Made by a program: the position numbers and the translations under genes. From Anaeramoeba ignava (taxonomy: Eukaryota; Metamonada; Anaeramoebidae), in the NCBI GenBank assembly GCA_028826165.1, contig JAPDFW010000133.1, positions 62,001-126,000 of the forward strand: a stretch of DNA of 64,000 nt, read 5' to 3'. Numbering within the stretch: position 1 is the first letter of the stretch; each line of letters starts with the position of its first letter. Shown here one piece after another: positions 10,575-24,195 of the stretch. A model generated the notes under the pieces. It did no database searches. It was not told the DNA's origin and was given only the letters and a program-made list of their open reading frames with translations.

Positions 10575-13500
10575 TTAAATTTGAAATTCATCACCAAATT
10601 TTTGATGAACTAATTCCAAAATTTCCTGTTTTTCAATCGCAATTTTTTCAATCTTTTTTTGAAGCTCATTAATTTGTTTTGTTAAAGCATCATTTCTTTG
10701 TTCCAATTCTTTTCTCAATTCAATATCATATTTCAAAGTTCTTTTCAAGAGATAAAATTTCAGCTTTGATTCCCTTATGTTTTTGAGAACTGGATCCTTT
10801 TCTTGGAGGAACATAGTCTCTTGTCATTTCAACATAAGAAGAAGGAATCAAACCCTCTTTTCCTGAAACAACCGATTTTGCAAACCACCAACCACCTTCT
10901 TTTTCATCTTCTTCACCTATTTTTTTGGAAATTATTTCGAGAATATCTCCTTCATCGAATTCGAGTTCATCTTCCCTTTCTGCTTTGAATGCAAAATTTG
11001 CTTTTGCATAAATATCTGGAATATAATTTTTAGGTTTTTTCTGTTTTTCATTTCATTTCATTTCATGTTAATGTTTTATTTTTGGAAAATTTTTTCATTT
11101 ATTTTTTTTTTTACAAGAAATAGAAATTCGAATTCTTGAAATAATATCAAGCAAATCGAATATTGTTGTTGTGTTTCTTCGACTTTTTTACGGAGAATTA
11201 AAGGCCCAATAAACATTGCGAGATTTGATAGAGTCATTTTATTATGGCTTGATGCACCTGAAACCTTGTTCATATGCTGACAAAGTAATTTCAGTGATTC
11301 AAAGTTGGGTTTTGGAAGTGAATCGACTAATGAATTCAAAAACTCCATTTTTTCCCATAAAATAGAAAATCCTTTTCAAAGTTTTTCATTTTGAATTAAT
11401 TTGTGTTATTTTTATTTTGAATAAGAAATTAAAACAAACCATCTGCTTTGATAAAATCGTCATATAAACTGTTTGGAATCAAAGGTTCGCCAAGTTCTCT
11501 CAGATAAAGTTTAACAATTTCTGCTGTATCATGAGGTGATTTAGTCACACTTTCAATTTCAAGATCATCAGCTGAATTTTTTGATTTTTTTATTTTTGGA
11601 AATTTCATGTTAGGAGTTTATTTTTGAATATTTTATTCATTTTTAAAATACTTTGGTCAAAAAATTCTTTCAATTTAGCAACATTTTCTGAGGTTCCCAT
11701 TTTTCTGTAAATTCCTTCAACATTAATCCCATTTTTTTCAATAAAGTCAAAGCATTTGACTAATATTCTTGGTACTTCATGTTGTCTTCCACCTCGATTT
11801 AAAGCATAACTTAATGGATAAGTGAATATTGGAGTAGAATCTTCTTCTTTCTAAATGATATTTTTGTTTTGATAAATTGAATTATATTTAGATTTTTTTT
11901 TTAATTTACTTTAATTTGATTTTGATCTTGTCTAAATTTGACTTTTCTAACAAGAGTAAAACTTGCGTTTTGAATATCATCAATATTTTGGTTTGTAATT
12001 GATTTATTTCTATCAAGTGGATCTAAATTTCAAGTTTTGAAAATTTTCAATATAATTTTTTATTTTTTAATTTCCAATTTTCAATTTTCAATTACGATTT
12101 CCATGAAATAAACTAAAATCATAAAAATTTTCTTCTCCAAATTCTCTTGTAATTTTAGGAAGTTGTTGAGCAAGAGAAACACCTTCAAGAATTTCAATAT
12201 TTTTATCTTGTTTTTGATATTTAACATTAATAAACAAAGCGATTCTTTGTCTAAATTCGATTGATTCCTTTTTTTATATAAATAAATATATAAATAAATA
12301 TATAATTAAATATATATATAAATATATAAATAATTAAATATATAAATAAATATATAAATAAATAAATTTATAAATAAATTTATAAATAAATTTATAATTA
12401 AATAAATATATAAATAAATTTATAAATAAATATATAAATAAATATAAATAAATATATAAAATATAAATAAAATAAATAAATAAATATAAAAAAAATAAAT
12501 AAATAAATATATAAATAAATTTGTGTAAATAAATATATAAAATAAATTTAAAATATATAAATAAATAAATTAAATATATAATAAATTTATAAATTTGTAA
12601 TTAAATATATAATTAAATTTATAAATAAATTTGTAATTAAATTTATAAATAAATTTGTAATTAAAAAATAAATATATAAATAAATATATAATTAAATTTG
12701 TAATTAAAATAAATTTATAAATTAAATTTATAATTAAAATATATAATATAAATAAATTTATAAAATAAATATATAATTAAATAAATTAATATATAAATTA
12801 ATACATAAATATAAATAAATTTATAAATAAAATTTATAAATAAATATATAAATAAATTTATAAATAAAATAAATATATATAAATAAAATATATAATTTGT
12901 AAATAAATATATAAATAAATTTGTAATTAAATATATAAATAAATTTATAAATAAATATATAATTAAATATATAAATAAATATATAATTAAAAATAAATTT
13001 AAATAAATTTATAAATAAATTTATAAATAAATATATAAAAATAAATTAAATAAACAAAAAATAAATAAATATAAATAAAAATATAAATAAAATATATAAA
13101 TAAATAAATAAATAAATATATAAATAAATTTATAAATAAATATATAAATAAATATATAAATAAAATATAAATAAATTTAACAAAATAAATAAATTTATAA
13201 ATAAATATATAAATAAATATATATAAATAAATATATAAATTTAAAATTATAAATAAATATATAAATAAATATATAAATTTATATAAAATAAATATATAAA
13301 TAAATATATAAATAAATAATATAAATAAAAACAAATAAAATATATAAAATAAATATATAAATAAAATAAATAAATAAAAATATATAATAAAATAAAAATA
13401 TAAAATATATATATAAATAAACAAATATATAAATAAATATAATAAATAAATAAATAAATATAAAATAAATTTATAAATAAAATATAAAAAAACAAATAAA

Positions 13501-15220
13501 TAAATATAAATAAATATATATAAAAAAAACATAAAATAAAAATAATAAAATATATAAAATAAAAATATATAAATATATAAAATAAATAAATAAATATATA
13601 TAAAAAAATAAAAAAATAAATATATAAACAAAATATATAAAATAAAATAAATAAATAAATAAAATAAATATATAAATAAAATAAATAAATAAATAAATAA
13701 ATAAATATATAAAATATACAACAAATATATAAATAAATAACAAATAAATATAAATAAAATATAAATAAAATAAATAAATACATAAATAAAATATTAAAAA
13801 ACAAATATAAATAATATAAAAAATAACAAAACATATATAAAAATATAAATAAATATTATAAATAAATAATAAAATATATAAATAAATAAAAAATAAACAA
13901 AAATATAAATAAATATATAAACAATAAATATAAAATAAACAAAAATAAATAAATAAATAAATAAATAAAAATATAAAAAAATATAAATAAACATATAAAC
14001 AAATAATAAAAAATATAAAATAAAATAAAATAAATAAATAAAAATAATAAAATAAAAATATAAATAAAATATATAAAATAAATATATAAAATAAATTTAT
14101 AAATATATAAATAAATATATAAATAAATATATAAATAAATATATAAATAAATATATAAATAAATATATAAATAAATTTATAAATAAATAATATAAAAATA
14201 TAAATAAATTTATAAATAAATTTATAAATATATAAATAAATATATAAATAAAAATAAATTTATAAAAATAAATATAAATAAATATATAAATAAATATATA
14301 AATAAATTTATAAATAAATATATAAATAAATTTATAATTAAATAAATTTATAAATAAATTTATATATATAAATAAATATATTAAATAAATATAAATAAAA
14401 TAAATAAATAAAATAATTAATATAAATAAATATAAATAAAAATAAATATATAAAAAATAAAATAAATAAATATAAATAAATATAAATAAATAAATAAATA
14501 TATAAATAAAAATAAATATATAAATAAATATATAAATAAATAAATATAAATAAATTTATATAAAAATAAATATATAAATAAATTTATAAATAAATAAAAA
14601 TATATATAAATAAATAATAAATAAATATATAAATAAATATATAAATAAATTTTAAATATATAAATAAATATATAAATAAATTTATAATTAAATTTGTAAT
14701 TAAATTTATAAATAAATATATATAAATAATTAAATTTGTAATTAAATTTATAAATAAATATATAAATAAATTTGTAAATAAATATATAAATAAATATATA
14801 ATTAAATTTATAATTAAATTTATAATTAAATATATAATTAAATATATAATTAAATATATAAATAAATTTGTAATTAAATTTGTAAATAAATTTGTAATTA
14901 AATTTGGAAAAAAATTTCTAAAGCGTTTTTTTTTTGCAATTTCATTATTTGTAAATAAAAAATTTTGCAAATACTTGTTTCCAAAGTTCATAACTCATTA
15001 AAGTTCTATCTTCTTCTAACCAAAAACCATTATCAGAAGTACAATAAAGTCCATAATCTTCAAATCGATTCATATCTAATCCATTTATTTTAAAAATTCT
15101 TTCTTTAATTTCTCGAACAAGAGCAACTGGTGAAGAATCCATAGTTTGTGTTGATTGATGAAATGGATAAACAATATGAAGTAATAAAGTTGCTGCCATT
15201 TTTTTTTCTTGAGAATCCAT
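10575..15220 (-). CDS. Talin-like FERM F0-F1 / RhoGAP / SH3 protein
   Basis: This is a likely Rho-family GTPase-activating protein acting at membrane or cytoskeleton. Exons are 15220-14975, 12267-12096, 12022-11910, 11850-11652, 11571-11440, 11371-11115 and 11040-10575. Exon 1 resembles the talin F0 ubiquitin-like fold (EDYGLYC, then GFWLEEDRTLMSYELWKQ). Exon 2 continues as F1 (IEFRQRIALFINV, FYDFSLFHG). The RhoGAP domain has the arginine finger GIYRKMGT, then LYLRELGEPLIP and NKMTLSNLAMFIGPLI. An SH3 domain follows (ALYDY-like ANFAFKAEREDELEF, GGWFAKS, GLIPSSYVEM). After the SH3 the frame breaks. A 70-residue coiled coil (ELRKELEQRND...) is open one frame over, with a 97-nt overlap (10726-10823). 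Dropping one base gives 528 codons. The first intron is 2.7 kb of repeat. Confidence 0.85.
12268..14974 (-). repeat. AAATAAATATATAAAT microsatellite filling a 2.7-kb intron
   Basis: The intron separates the F0 and F1 exons of the FERM/RhoGAP gene. Nearly all of it is aaataaatatataaat and variants (tttgtaattaaat, tttataaataaat). Long open frames of Tyr/Ile/Phe/Leu occur here only because the repeat lacks stops in some frames. Confidence 0.9.
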
Positions 15221-15401
15221 TTGATATAAAAATTAACAAAAAAAAAAAATTTGAGGAAAAAATAAATGAGGAAAAAAATGAAAAAAAAAAATAAAAATTT
15301 AATTAAAAAATTTTTTATTTATTTTTATTAAAAATTATTAAATAAATATATAACTTTTTGAAAAAAAAAAAATAAGAAAAAATTTAAATTTAAAATAATT
15401 T

Positions 15402-15474
15402 GCTTTCTTAGCTCAGCCGGTAGAGCGCTTGTCTTGTAAACAAGAGGTCACTGGTTCGATTCCAGTAGAAAGCA
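15402..15474 (+). tRNA. tRNA-Thr (anticodon UGU)
   Basis: This is a full 73-nt cloverleaf. The acceptor stem is GCTTTCT/AGAAAGC with discriminator A. The D arm is GCTC...GAGC, the anticodon stem is CTTGT/ACAAG with loop CTTGTAA, and the T arm is ACTGG-TTCGATT-CCAGT. Anticodon TGT reads ACA (Thr). There is no intron and no encoded CCA. The internal A box (TAGCTCAGCCGGTAGAGC) and B box (GGTTCGATTCC) are intact. A T-run follows at 15476 onward, suitable as a Pol III terminator. It lies between two RhoGAP genes. Confidence 0.97.
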
Positions 15475-15513
15475 TTATTTTTTTTTATTTTATTTTTTTA
15501 TTTATTTTTTTAT

Positions 15514-16177
15514 TTATTTAAAATCTGGAAAAATTAATTTTGAATTTTTAATAAAAAAAGAAATTATTTGAGCAGTTTCATTTGATTGTAAATCTTGTTC
15601 ATGACAAAAAGAAGGAAGAAAAACCATTCTAAATTCAAATTAAAAAAAATTTGATTAAAAATTTAAAGTAAAAAATTGGATAAATTTACGCTAAAGCAGA
15701 AGCATTCATTAAATTCTCATCAGAATGTCGAGATATTTTTCTTAATAATAACATAATCTTTTGTAGAATTTTACAATTATAAATGGGAATATTTTCTAAT
15801 AAACTTTTTGTTTGAAAAATTTTTTCTCTTTGATTTAAATTTTCAAATTTGAAAAATTCTTGAATTAAAGAATTTGATAATAAAGATTGAGGAAGATCTC
15901 TAGCAAATTGTTTCAAAAGAGAAGCAACAGTGAATTCCAAAGTTTTTTCTTTTTCATAATCAATAACTTCTCCTTTATTCCATCTTTTTATAATTGATTC
16001 CATTTCTGTTTTATTTCCTGGAATACGAAAAATTCCTGTTGTTTCTATGCTTTTTTTTTTCAAATAATTCACAGAATTTGTAACAATTCTTGGGATTGGT
16101 GTTTCTTCTTCTCTTTTTTCTAATTCCGTTAATGAAATACCAAATATTTGTTTAGATTTTATTTCTTTTTTTTCCAT
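15514..16177 (-). CDS. Single-domain RhoGAP protein
   Basis: This is a predicted GTPase-activating protein for Rho-family GTPases. Exons are 16177-15690 and 15628-15514, giving 200 aa. The intron is 61 bp (GTAAAT...TTTAG). The protein is almost only a RhoGAP domain. IPRIVTNSVNYLKKKSI leads into the arginine finger GIFRIPGNKTEM. FARDLPQSLL corresponds to the usual LRELPEPL block. SDENLMNASALA joins MVFLPSF across the intron. The usual LK-x-FLRELPEP block is diverged (LLKQFARDLPQSLL). The gene has no targeting domain, unlike its larger neighbour. It ends 40 bp from the tRNA. Confidence 0.88.
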
Positions 16178-16221
16178 TTAATATTTTTATTTCTATCTAT
16201 TTATTTTTTATTAACAATTTA

Positions 16222-19200
16222 ATTTTAAAATGATTTGAATTTTGATTTTGAAATAATTTTGGAATAATTTTGAAATAATTTTGATATAATTTTGAAATAA
16301 TTTTGATATAATTTAAACTTGATATAATTTAATTTTGATATAATTTAAACTTGATATAATTTAATCTTGATATAATTTAAATATTAATTTAAACTTGATA
16401 TAATTTAAACTTGATATAATTTAATCTTGATATAATTTAAACTTGATATAATTTAAACTTGATATAATTTAAATTTAATATAATTTAAACTTGATATAAT
16501 TTAAATTTAATATCAATTTAAATTTAAAATATAATTTAATCTCGATATAATTTAAAACTTGATATAATTTTCAATTTAATATATATTTTAAAATTTAATA
16601 TAATTTAAAAAATTTATTTAATTTAATTTAAATTTAATATAATTTAAACTTAAATATGTTAATTTAAAACTTAATATAATCAATTTAAACTTGATATAAT
16701 TTAAACTTAATATCAATTTAAACTTGATATAATTTAAACTTGATATAATTTTAAATTTAAACTTGATATAATTTAAACTTGATATAATTTAAATTTTAAT
16801 TTAAATTTAATATAATTTAAACTTAAATATAATTTTAAACTTAATATCAATTTAAACTTGATATAATTTAAAATTTAATATAATTTTAAATTTTAATTTA
16901 AACTTAATATAATTTAAATTTAATATCAATTTAAACTTGATATAATTTAAACTTAAATATAATTTAAATTTAATATAATTTAAATTTAATATAATTTAAA
17001 TTTAATATAATTTAAAACTTTGATATATAAATTTAATTTAAACTTGATATAATTTAAATTTAATATAATTTAATAATTTAAATCAATTTAAACTTGATAT
17101 AATTTAAACTTAATATAATTTAATATAATTAAATTTAAACTTGATATAATTTAATCTTGATATAATTTAAATTTAATATAATTTAAACTTGATATAATTT
17201 AAACTTAATAATTTTTGATATAATTTAAACTTGATATAATTTAAACTTGATATAATTTAAACTTGATATAATTTAAACTTATATTTAAACTTGATATAAT
17301 TTATAATTTAAACTTAAATATAATTTAATTTAAACTTAATATAAATATAATTTAAACTTGATATAATTTAAATTTTTAATTTAATATCAATTTAAACTTG
17401 ATATAATTATTTAAATTTGATATAATTTAAATTTGATATAATTTAAATTTAAATATAATTTAAATTTAATATAATTTAAACTTGATATAATTTAAACTTA
17501 ATATAATTTAAATTTAATATCATCAATTTAAACTTGATATAATTTAAATTTGATATAATTTTTAAACTTGATATAAATTTAAATTTAAAATATAATTTAA
17601 ATTTAATATAATTTAAATTTGATATAATTTGGAATTTAATATCATAATTTAAACTTGATATAATTTAAACTTGATATTTAAATTTGATTAATTTAAACTT
17701 GATATAATTTAAACTTGATATAATTTAAATTTAAACTTGATATAATTTAAATTTAATATAATTTAAACTTAATATAATTTAAATTTTATAATAAACTTGA
17801 TATAATTTAAATATTGACATAATTTAATTTGATATCAATTTAAACTTGATTAAAATTTAATATAATTTTATATAATTTAAACTTGATATAATTTAAACTT
17901 GATATAATTTAAACTTGATATAATTTAAACTTAATATAATTTAAATTTGATATAATTTAAACTTGATATAATTTAAACTTGATATAATTTTTAAACTTGA
18001 TATAATTGAATTTAAACTTGATATAATTTAAAACTTGATATAATTTATATAATTTAAACTTGATATAAACTTTATAATTTAAACTTGATATAATTTAAAA
18101 ACTTGATATAATTTAAACTTGATATAATTTAAACTTGATATAATTTAATATCAATTTAAATTTAATATAATTTAAATTTGATATAATTTAAACTTAATAT
18201 AATTTAAACTTGATATAATTTAAATTTAATATAATTTAAACTTGATATAATTTAAATTTGATATAATTTAAACTTGATATAATTTAAACTTGATATAATT
18301 TAAATTTGATATAATTTAAATTTGATATAATTTAAACTTGATATAATTTAAACTTGATATAATTTAAACTTGATATAATTTAAATTTAAACTTAATATAA
18401 TAATTTAAATTTAATATAATTTAAATTTTAATCTTGATATAATTTAAACTTAATATAATTTAAATATAAATTTTAAACTTGATATAATTTAAACTTTGAT
18501 TTAAATTTAATATTAATATAATTTAAACTTGATATAATTTAAATTTGATATAATTTAAATATTTAAATTTAATTTAACTTATATAATTTATATAATTTAA
18601 ACTTGATATAATTTAAATAATTTAAACTTGATATAAATTTTAAATATAATTTGATATATAATTTAAACTTGATATAATTTAAACTTAATTTTTTGATATA
18701 AATTTGATTAATTTAAACTTGATATAATTTAAATTTGATAATTTAAATTTAAATTAAATATATAATTTAAACTTATATAATTTAAACTTGATATAATTTA
18801 AACTTGATATAAATTTGATATAAATTTGAATTATAATTTAAATTTAAACTATAATTTCAAACTTGATATAAATTTAAACTTGATATAATTTAAACTTGAT
18901 ATAATTTAAACTTTATAATTTATATGATATAATTTAAATTTGATATAATTTAAATTTAATATAATTTAAATTTTTAATTATAAATATATATAATTTAAAT
19001 TTGATATAATTTTAAACTTGATATAATTTAAATTTGATTTTGATATAATTTAAATTTGATATAATTTAAACTTGATATAATTTAAACTTGATATAATTTA
19101 AATTTGATATAATTTTGATATAATTTTTTGATATAATTTAAACTTGATATAATTTTAAATTTTAAATTAAATGATAATTTAAACTTGATATAATTTTAAA

Positions 19201-19735
19201 ATTTGATATAATTTAAAATTTAAATTTTAATATCAATTTAAACTTGATATGAATTTAAATTTGATATAATTTAAATTTAATATAATTTAAATTTAATATA
19301 ATTTAAACTTGATATAATTTAAACTTGATATAATTTAAACTTGATATAATTTAAACTTAATATAATTTAAATTTAATATAATTTAATCTCGATATAATTT
19401 AAACTTGATATAATTTAAATTTAATATAATCTTGATATAATTTAAATTTAATATAATTTAAATTTAATATCAATTTAAACTTGATATAATTTAAACTTGA
19501 TATAATTTAATCTTGATATAATTTAAACTTGATATAATTTAAACTTAATATAATTTAAATTTAATATAATTTAAACTTGATATAATTTAATCTCGATATA
19601 ATTTAATATTGATATAATTTAAACTTGATATAATTTAAACTTGTTATAATTTAATCTTGATATAATTTAATCTTAATATCAATTTAAATTTGATATCAAT
19701 TTAAACTTGATATAATTTAAATTTAATATAATTTT
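16222..19735. repeat. 16-bp satellite ACTTGATATAATTTAA
   Basis: About 3.5 kb of acttgatataatttaa units fill this stretch, with variants such as atttaatataatttaa and atctcgatataattta. Truncated units are frequent. It fills the whole divergent interval between the RhoGAP gene (-) and the phosphatase gene (+). No gene is visible inside it. Confidence 0.9.
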
Positions 19736-20084
19736 AATAAGAAATGATGTAAAAAATTTAATTTTAAATAAATTTATAATTACGAAATTGAAAGAATAAT
19801 TGAAAAATTAAAGTAAAAAAAAAATGAAAAAAAATAAAAAAATTAAATTAAAAAAATTAGTCAAAATTATTTAAAATTATTTGTAAATTAAAAAAATTTT
19901 TTTGAATTATGCCCACTTAAATAAAAATAAAAAAAAAAAGAAAAAAATAAAAAGAAAAAAAGAAAAATAATTAAAATTTAAATTTTTTTTTTTCATTTTT
20001 TTTTCATTCAAAATTTTTTACAAACAAAAAAACCAAAAAAAAAGAAAAAGTAAATCAATAATTTTATTTGATTTAAAATTAAGA
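19736..20084. other. AT-rich 5' region of the phosphatase gene
   Basis: This is a non-repetitive, A-rich stretch with poly-T and poly-A tracts just before the start at 20085. It is the likely promoter and 5' UTR. No discrete motif can be assigned. Confidence 0.4.
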
Positions 20085-23000
20085 ATGGATGTTGATTGGT
20101 GTATTGAGAAACTAACAAAAAACCCACCTGAAGTACTTCCTGAACAAATTGTGAAAGAAATTTGTGATAAAATTAAAGAGTTGTTGATTTATGAATCAAA
20201 TGTAGCTGTTGTCAAAACTCCTGTTTCAGTTGTTGGCGATATTCATGGGTATTTTTACTTGATTTCCTTTATGAAATTATTTACTTATAATTTCTTAATT
20301 AAAAAAAAAAGCAAATCTATTTAAAAAATCTATTTAAAAAATCTATTTAAAAAATGAATTTATAAAATTATTTATAAAATCTATTTATTAAATTAATTAT
20401 AAAATTATTTATAAAAATTTATTTATTAAAATTATTTATAAAATTATTTATAAAAATTTAATTATTTATAAAATATTTATAAAATTATTTATAAAAAATT
20501 AAAATTATAAAAATTTATAAAATTATTTATAAAATTATTTATAAAATTAATTATAAAATTAAATATAAAATTATTTATAAAATTATTTATAAAATTATTT
20601 ATAAAATTAAATATAAAATTATTTATAAAATTATTTATAAAATTATTTATAAAATTATTTATAAAATTATTTATTTATAAAATTATTTTATAAAAAAAAT
20701 TATAAAATTAATTATAAAATTATTTATAAAATTATTTATAAAATTATTTATAAAATTATTTATAAAATTATTTATAAATTTATTTATAAAATTATTTATA
20801 AAAATTATTTATAAAATTATTTATAAAATTATTTATAAAATTATTTATAAAATTATTTATAAAATTAATTTATAAAATTATTTATAAAATTATTTATAAA
20901 TTATTTATAAAATTATTTATAAAATTATTTTAAAATTATTTATAAAAATTATATTTATAAAAATTTATAAAATTATTTTAAAATTAATTATTAAATTATT
21001 TATAAAATTATTTATAAAATTAAATTAAATATAAAATTATTTATAAAATTATTTATAAAATTATTTATAAAATTATTTATAAAATTAAATATAAAATTAT
21101 TTATAAAATTATTTATAAAATTATTTATAAAATTATTTATAAAATTATTTATAAAATTATTAAAATTTATAAAAATTTATAAAATTATTTATAAAATTAT
21201 TTATTAAATTACTTATAAAATTATTTATAAAATTATTTATAAAATTATTTATAAAATTATTTATTTATAAAATTAATTATAAAATTAAATATATTTATAA
21301 AATTATTTATAAAATTATTTATAAAATTATTTATAAAATTATTTATAAAATTATTTATAAAATTATTTATAAAATTATTTATAAAATTATTTATAAAATT
21401 ATTTATAAAAATTATATTTATAAAATTAATTATAAAATTATTTATAAAATGAATTATAAAATTATTTATAAAATTATTTATAAAATTATTTATAAAATTA
21501 TTTATAAAATTATTTATAAATATAAAATTATTTATAAAATTAATTATAAAATTAATTATAAAATGAATTATAAAAAATTATAAAATGAATTATAAAATTA
21601 TTTATAAAATTATATATAAAATTATTTATAAATTAAATTATATAAAATTATTTATAAATTTATTTATAAAATTATATATAAAATTATTCATAAAATTATT
21701 TATAAAATTATTTATAAAATTATTTATAAAATTATTTATAAAATTATTTATAAAATTATTTATAAAATTATTTATAAAATTATTTATAAAATTATTTATA
21801 AAATTTATTTATAAAATTAAATATAAAATTATTTATAAAATTATTTATTAAATTAAATATTTATAAAATTAATTATAAAATTATTTATAAAATTAATTAT
21901 AAAATTATTTATAAAATTATTTATAAAATTATTTATAAAATTAAATTATTTATAAAATTATTTATAAAAATTAAATATAAAATTATTTATAAAATTATTT
22001 ATAAAATTATTTATAAAATTATTTATAAAATTATTTATAAAATTATTTATAAAATTATTTATAAAATTAATTAATAAAATTAATTATAAAATTATTTATA
22101 AAATTATTTATAAAATTATTTATAAAATTATTTATAAAATTATTTATAAAATTATAAAATTATAAAATTATTTATAAAATTATTTATAAAATTATTTATA
22201 AAATTATTTATAAAATTATTTATAAAATTATATATAAAATTATTTATAAAATTATTTATAAAATTATTTATATAAAATTAAATATAAAATTATTTATAAA
22301 ATTATTTATAAAATTATTTATAAAATTATTTATTAAAATTATTTATAAAATTATTTATTAAAATTATTTATAAAATTATTTATAAAATTATTTATAAAAT
22401 TATTTATAAAATTATTTATAAAAATTATTTATAAAATTAAATTATAAAATTATTTATAAAATTATTTTATAAAATTATTTATATAAAAAATTTTAAAATT
22501 ATTTATAAAATTATTTATAAAATTATTTATAAAATTATATTTATAAAATTATTTATAAAATTATTTATTAAAATTAATTATTATTTATAAAATTAATTAT
22601 AAAATTATTTATAAAATTAATTATAAAATTATTTATAAAATTATTTATAAAATTATTTATAAAATTATTTATAAAATTATTTATAAAATTATTTATAAAA
22701 TTATTTATAAAATTATTTATAAAATTATTTATAAAATTATTTATAAAATTATTTATAAAATGAATTATAAAATGAATTATAAAATTATTTAGACAATATT
22801 ATGATTTAATGGAAATGTTCAAAGTTGGTGGTGAGTGTCCTGATACAAATTATCTTTTTTTAGGAAATTATGTTGATCGAGGATATTATAGGTTTATATT
22901 ATTAAATTAATTAAAATTAAAATTAAAATTAAAATTAAAATTACGATAAATATTTTAGTGTTGAAACTCTATCTCTTCTTGCTTGTTTAAAGATTCGTTA

Positions 23001-24195
23001 TCCATCAAGAATAACTTTATTAAGAGGAAATCATGAATCAAGAGCCGTTACACAAGTAAATTTCATGTTAAAAAAAATTTTAAAATGTCTTGTTGAAACA
23101 AAAAATTTTTATATTTTAAAAAATTTTGAAAATTAGGTTTATGGATTTTATGGTGAATGTTTAAGAAAATATGGAAACACGAATGTTTGGAAGTATTTTA
23201 CTGAAATGTTTGATTATCTTCAAATTGCTGCATTAATTGATTCAAAAATATTTTGTGTTCATGCTGGACTTTCTCCTTCAATTTCAACAATAGATCAAGT
23301 AATTATTTTCAATAATTAAAATTAAAATTAAAATTAAAATTAAAATTAAAATTAAATTTAAAATAATTAAAATTAAAATTCATTTATAAAATCAAAATTA
23401 AAATTAAAATTATAATTAAAATTAAAATTAATTTTTAAAATTAAAATTAAAATTAAAGATTCAGTTCTTGATAAATTTCAAAATCAAAAATTAAAATTAT
23501 AATTAAAATGAAAAATATAAAATTAAAAATAAAATTAAAATTAAAGATTCGGTTAATTAAAATTAAAATTTTTATAAAATTAAAATTAAAATTAAAATTA
23601 AAATTAAAATTAAACTGAAAATCAAAATTAAAATATTAAAATTAAAATTAAATTTAAAATTAAAATTAAAATTAAAATTAAATTTAAAATTAAAATTAAA
23701 ATTTAAATTAAAATTAAAATTATAATTAAAATTAAAATTAAAATTAAAATTAAAATTAAAATTAAAATTAAAATTAAAATTAATATAAAAATTAAAATTA
23801 AAATTAAAATTAAAATTAAAATTAAAATTTAAATTAAAATTAAAATTAAAATTAAATTTAAAATTAAAAGAGGGCCAGGATATCTTTTTGGACAAGATAC
23901 AGTTAACAAATTTATTCAAGGTAACAATCTAAGTCTAATAGTAAGATCGCACCAACTATGTTTAGACGGACATCAAATCATATTTTCTCGAAAATTATCA
24001 ACAATATGGTCTGCACCAAATTTCTGTTATCGATGTGGAAATGTCGCAACAATTTTGGAAGTTTATAACGAATCTGATAAAGAATCTGATCCAATTTTTA
24101 ACTTTAATTACAACACTTATACTGCTGCTCCTGATAGTGAAAGAATCTTCCCAACTCTTGAAACTGCTAAGGATATTCCAGACTATTTTCAATAA
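20085..24195 (+). CDS. PPP-family Ser/Thr phosphatase (PP4/PP6-like), middle exon eroded, catalytic Asp replaced
   Basis: The protein resembles the catalytic subunits of PP4/PP6. Exons are 20085-20248, 22793-22891, 22959-23055, 23137-23298 and 23871-24195. Visible motifs are GDIHG (split by intron 1), [68 protein letters not shown] and a C-terminal DYFQ. Two family-invariant positions differ. The metal-bridging Asp of GD-x-VDRG is Asn (codon 22866-22868), and HGG is HAG. The segment normally between the LDQ and SPRG motifs (LDRFQEIP..., LLWSDP) is missing. Exon 4 ends in phase 0 while the last exon needs phase 2, so they cannot be spliced directly. Remnants of the missing exon may lie at 23459-23560. 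It could be an inactive paralogue or a decaying gene. Confidence 0.85.
20310..22790 (+). repeat. 12-bp ATTTATAAAATT repeat filling phosphatase intron 1
   Basis: The 2.5-kb intron 20249-22792 splits the GDIHG motif codon. It is almost wholly attt-ataaaatt 12-mers with occasional aattataaaatt variants. Spurious LFIK-repeat open frames arise from it. Confidence 0.9.
23299..23870 (+). repeat. AAAATT hexamer repeat with exon-like islands
   Basis: AAAATT repeats fill the interval between phosphatase exon 4 and the last exon. Two non-repeat islands begin after an AG: attcagttcttgataaattt (23459) and attcggttaatt (23547). In one frame with a one-base gap the first would read I-x-VLDKFQ, close to the family IRTLDRFQ block. 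I read these as relics of the missing exon. Confidence 0.5.

Noticed and set aside
12999-13994. Long minus-strand open frames of Tyr/Leu/Ile/Phe resembling membrane proteins
   Set aside because: They are translations of the aaataaatatat repeat within the RhoGAP intron. Several frames are open at once and there are no unique residues.
16222-19735. Possible centromere or telomere tract
   Set aside because: The unit is 16 bp and AT-only, flanked on both sides by ordinary genes. Telomere-type G-rich repeats are absent.
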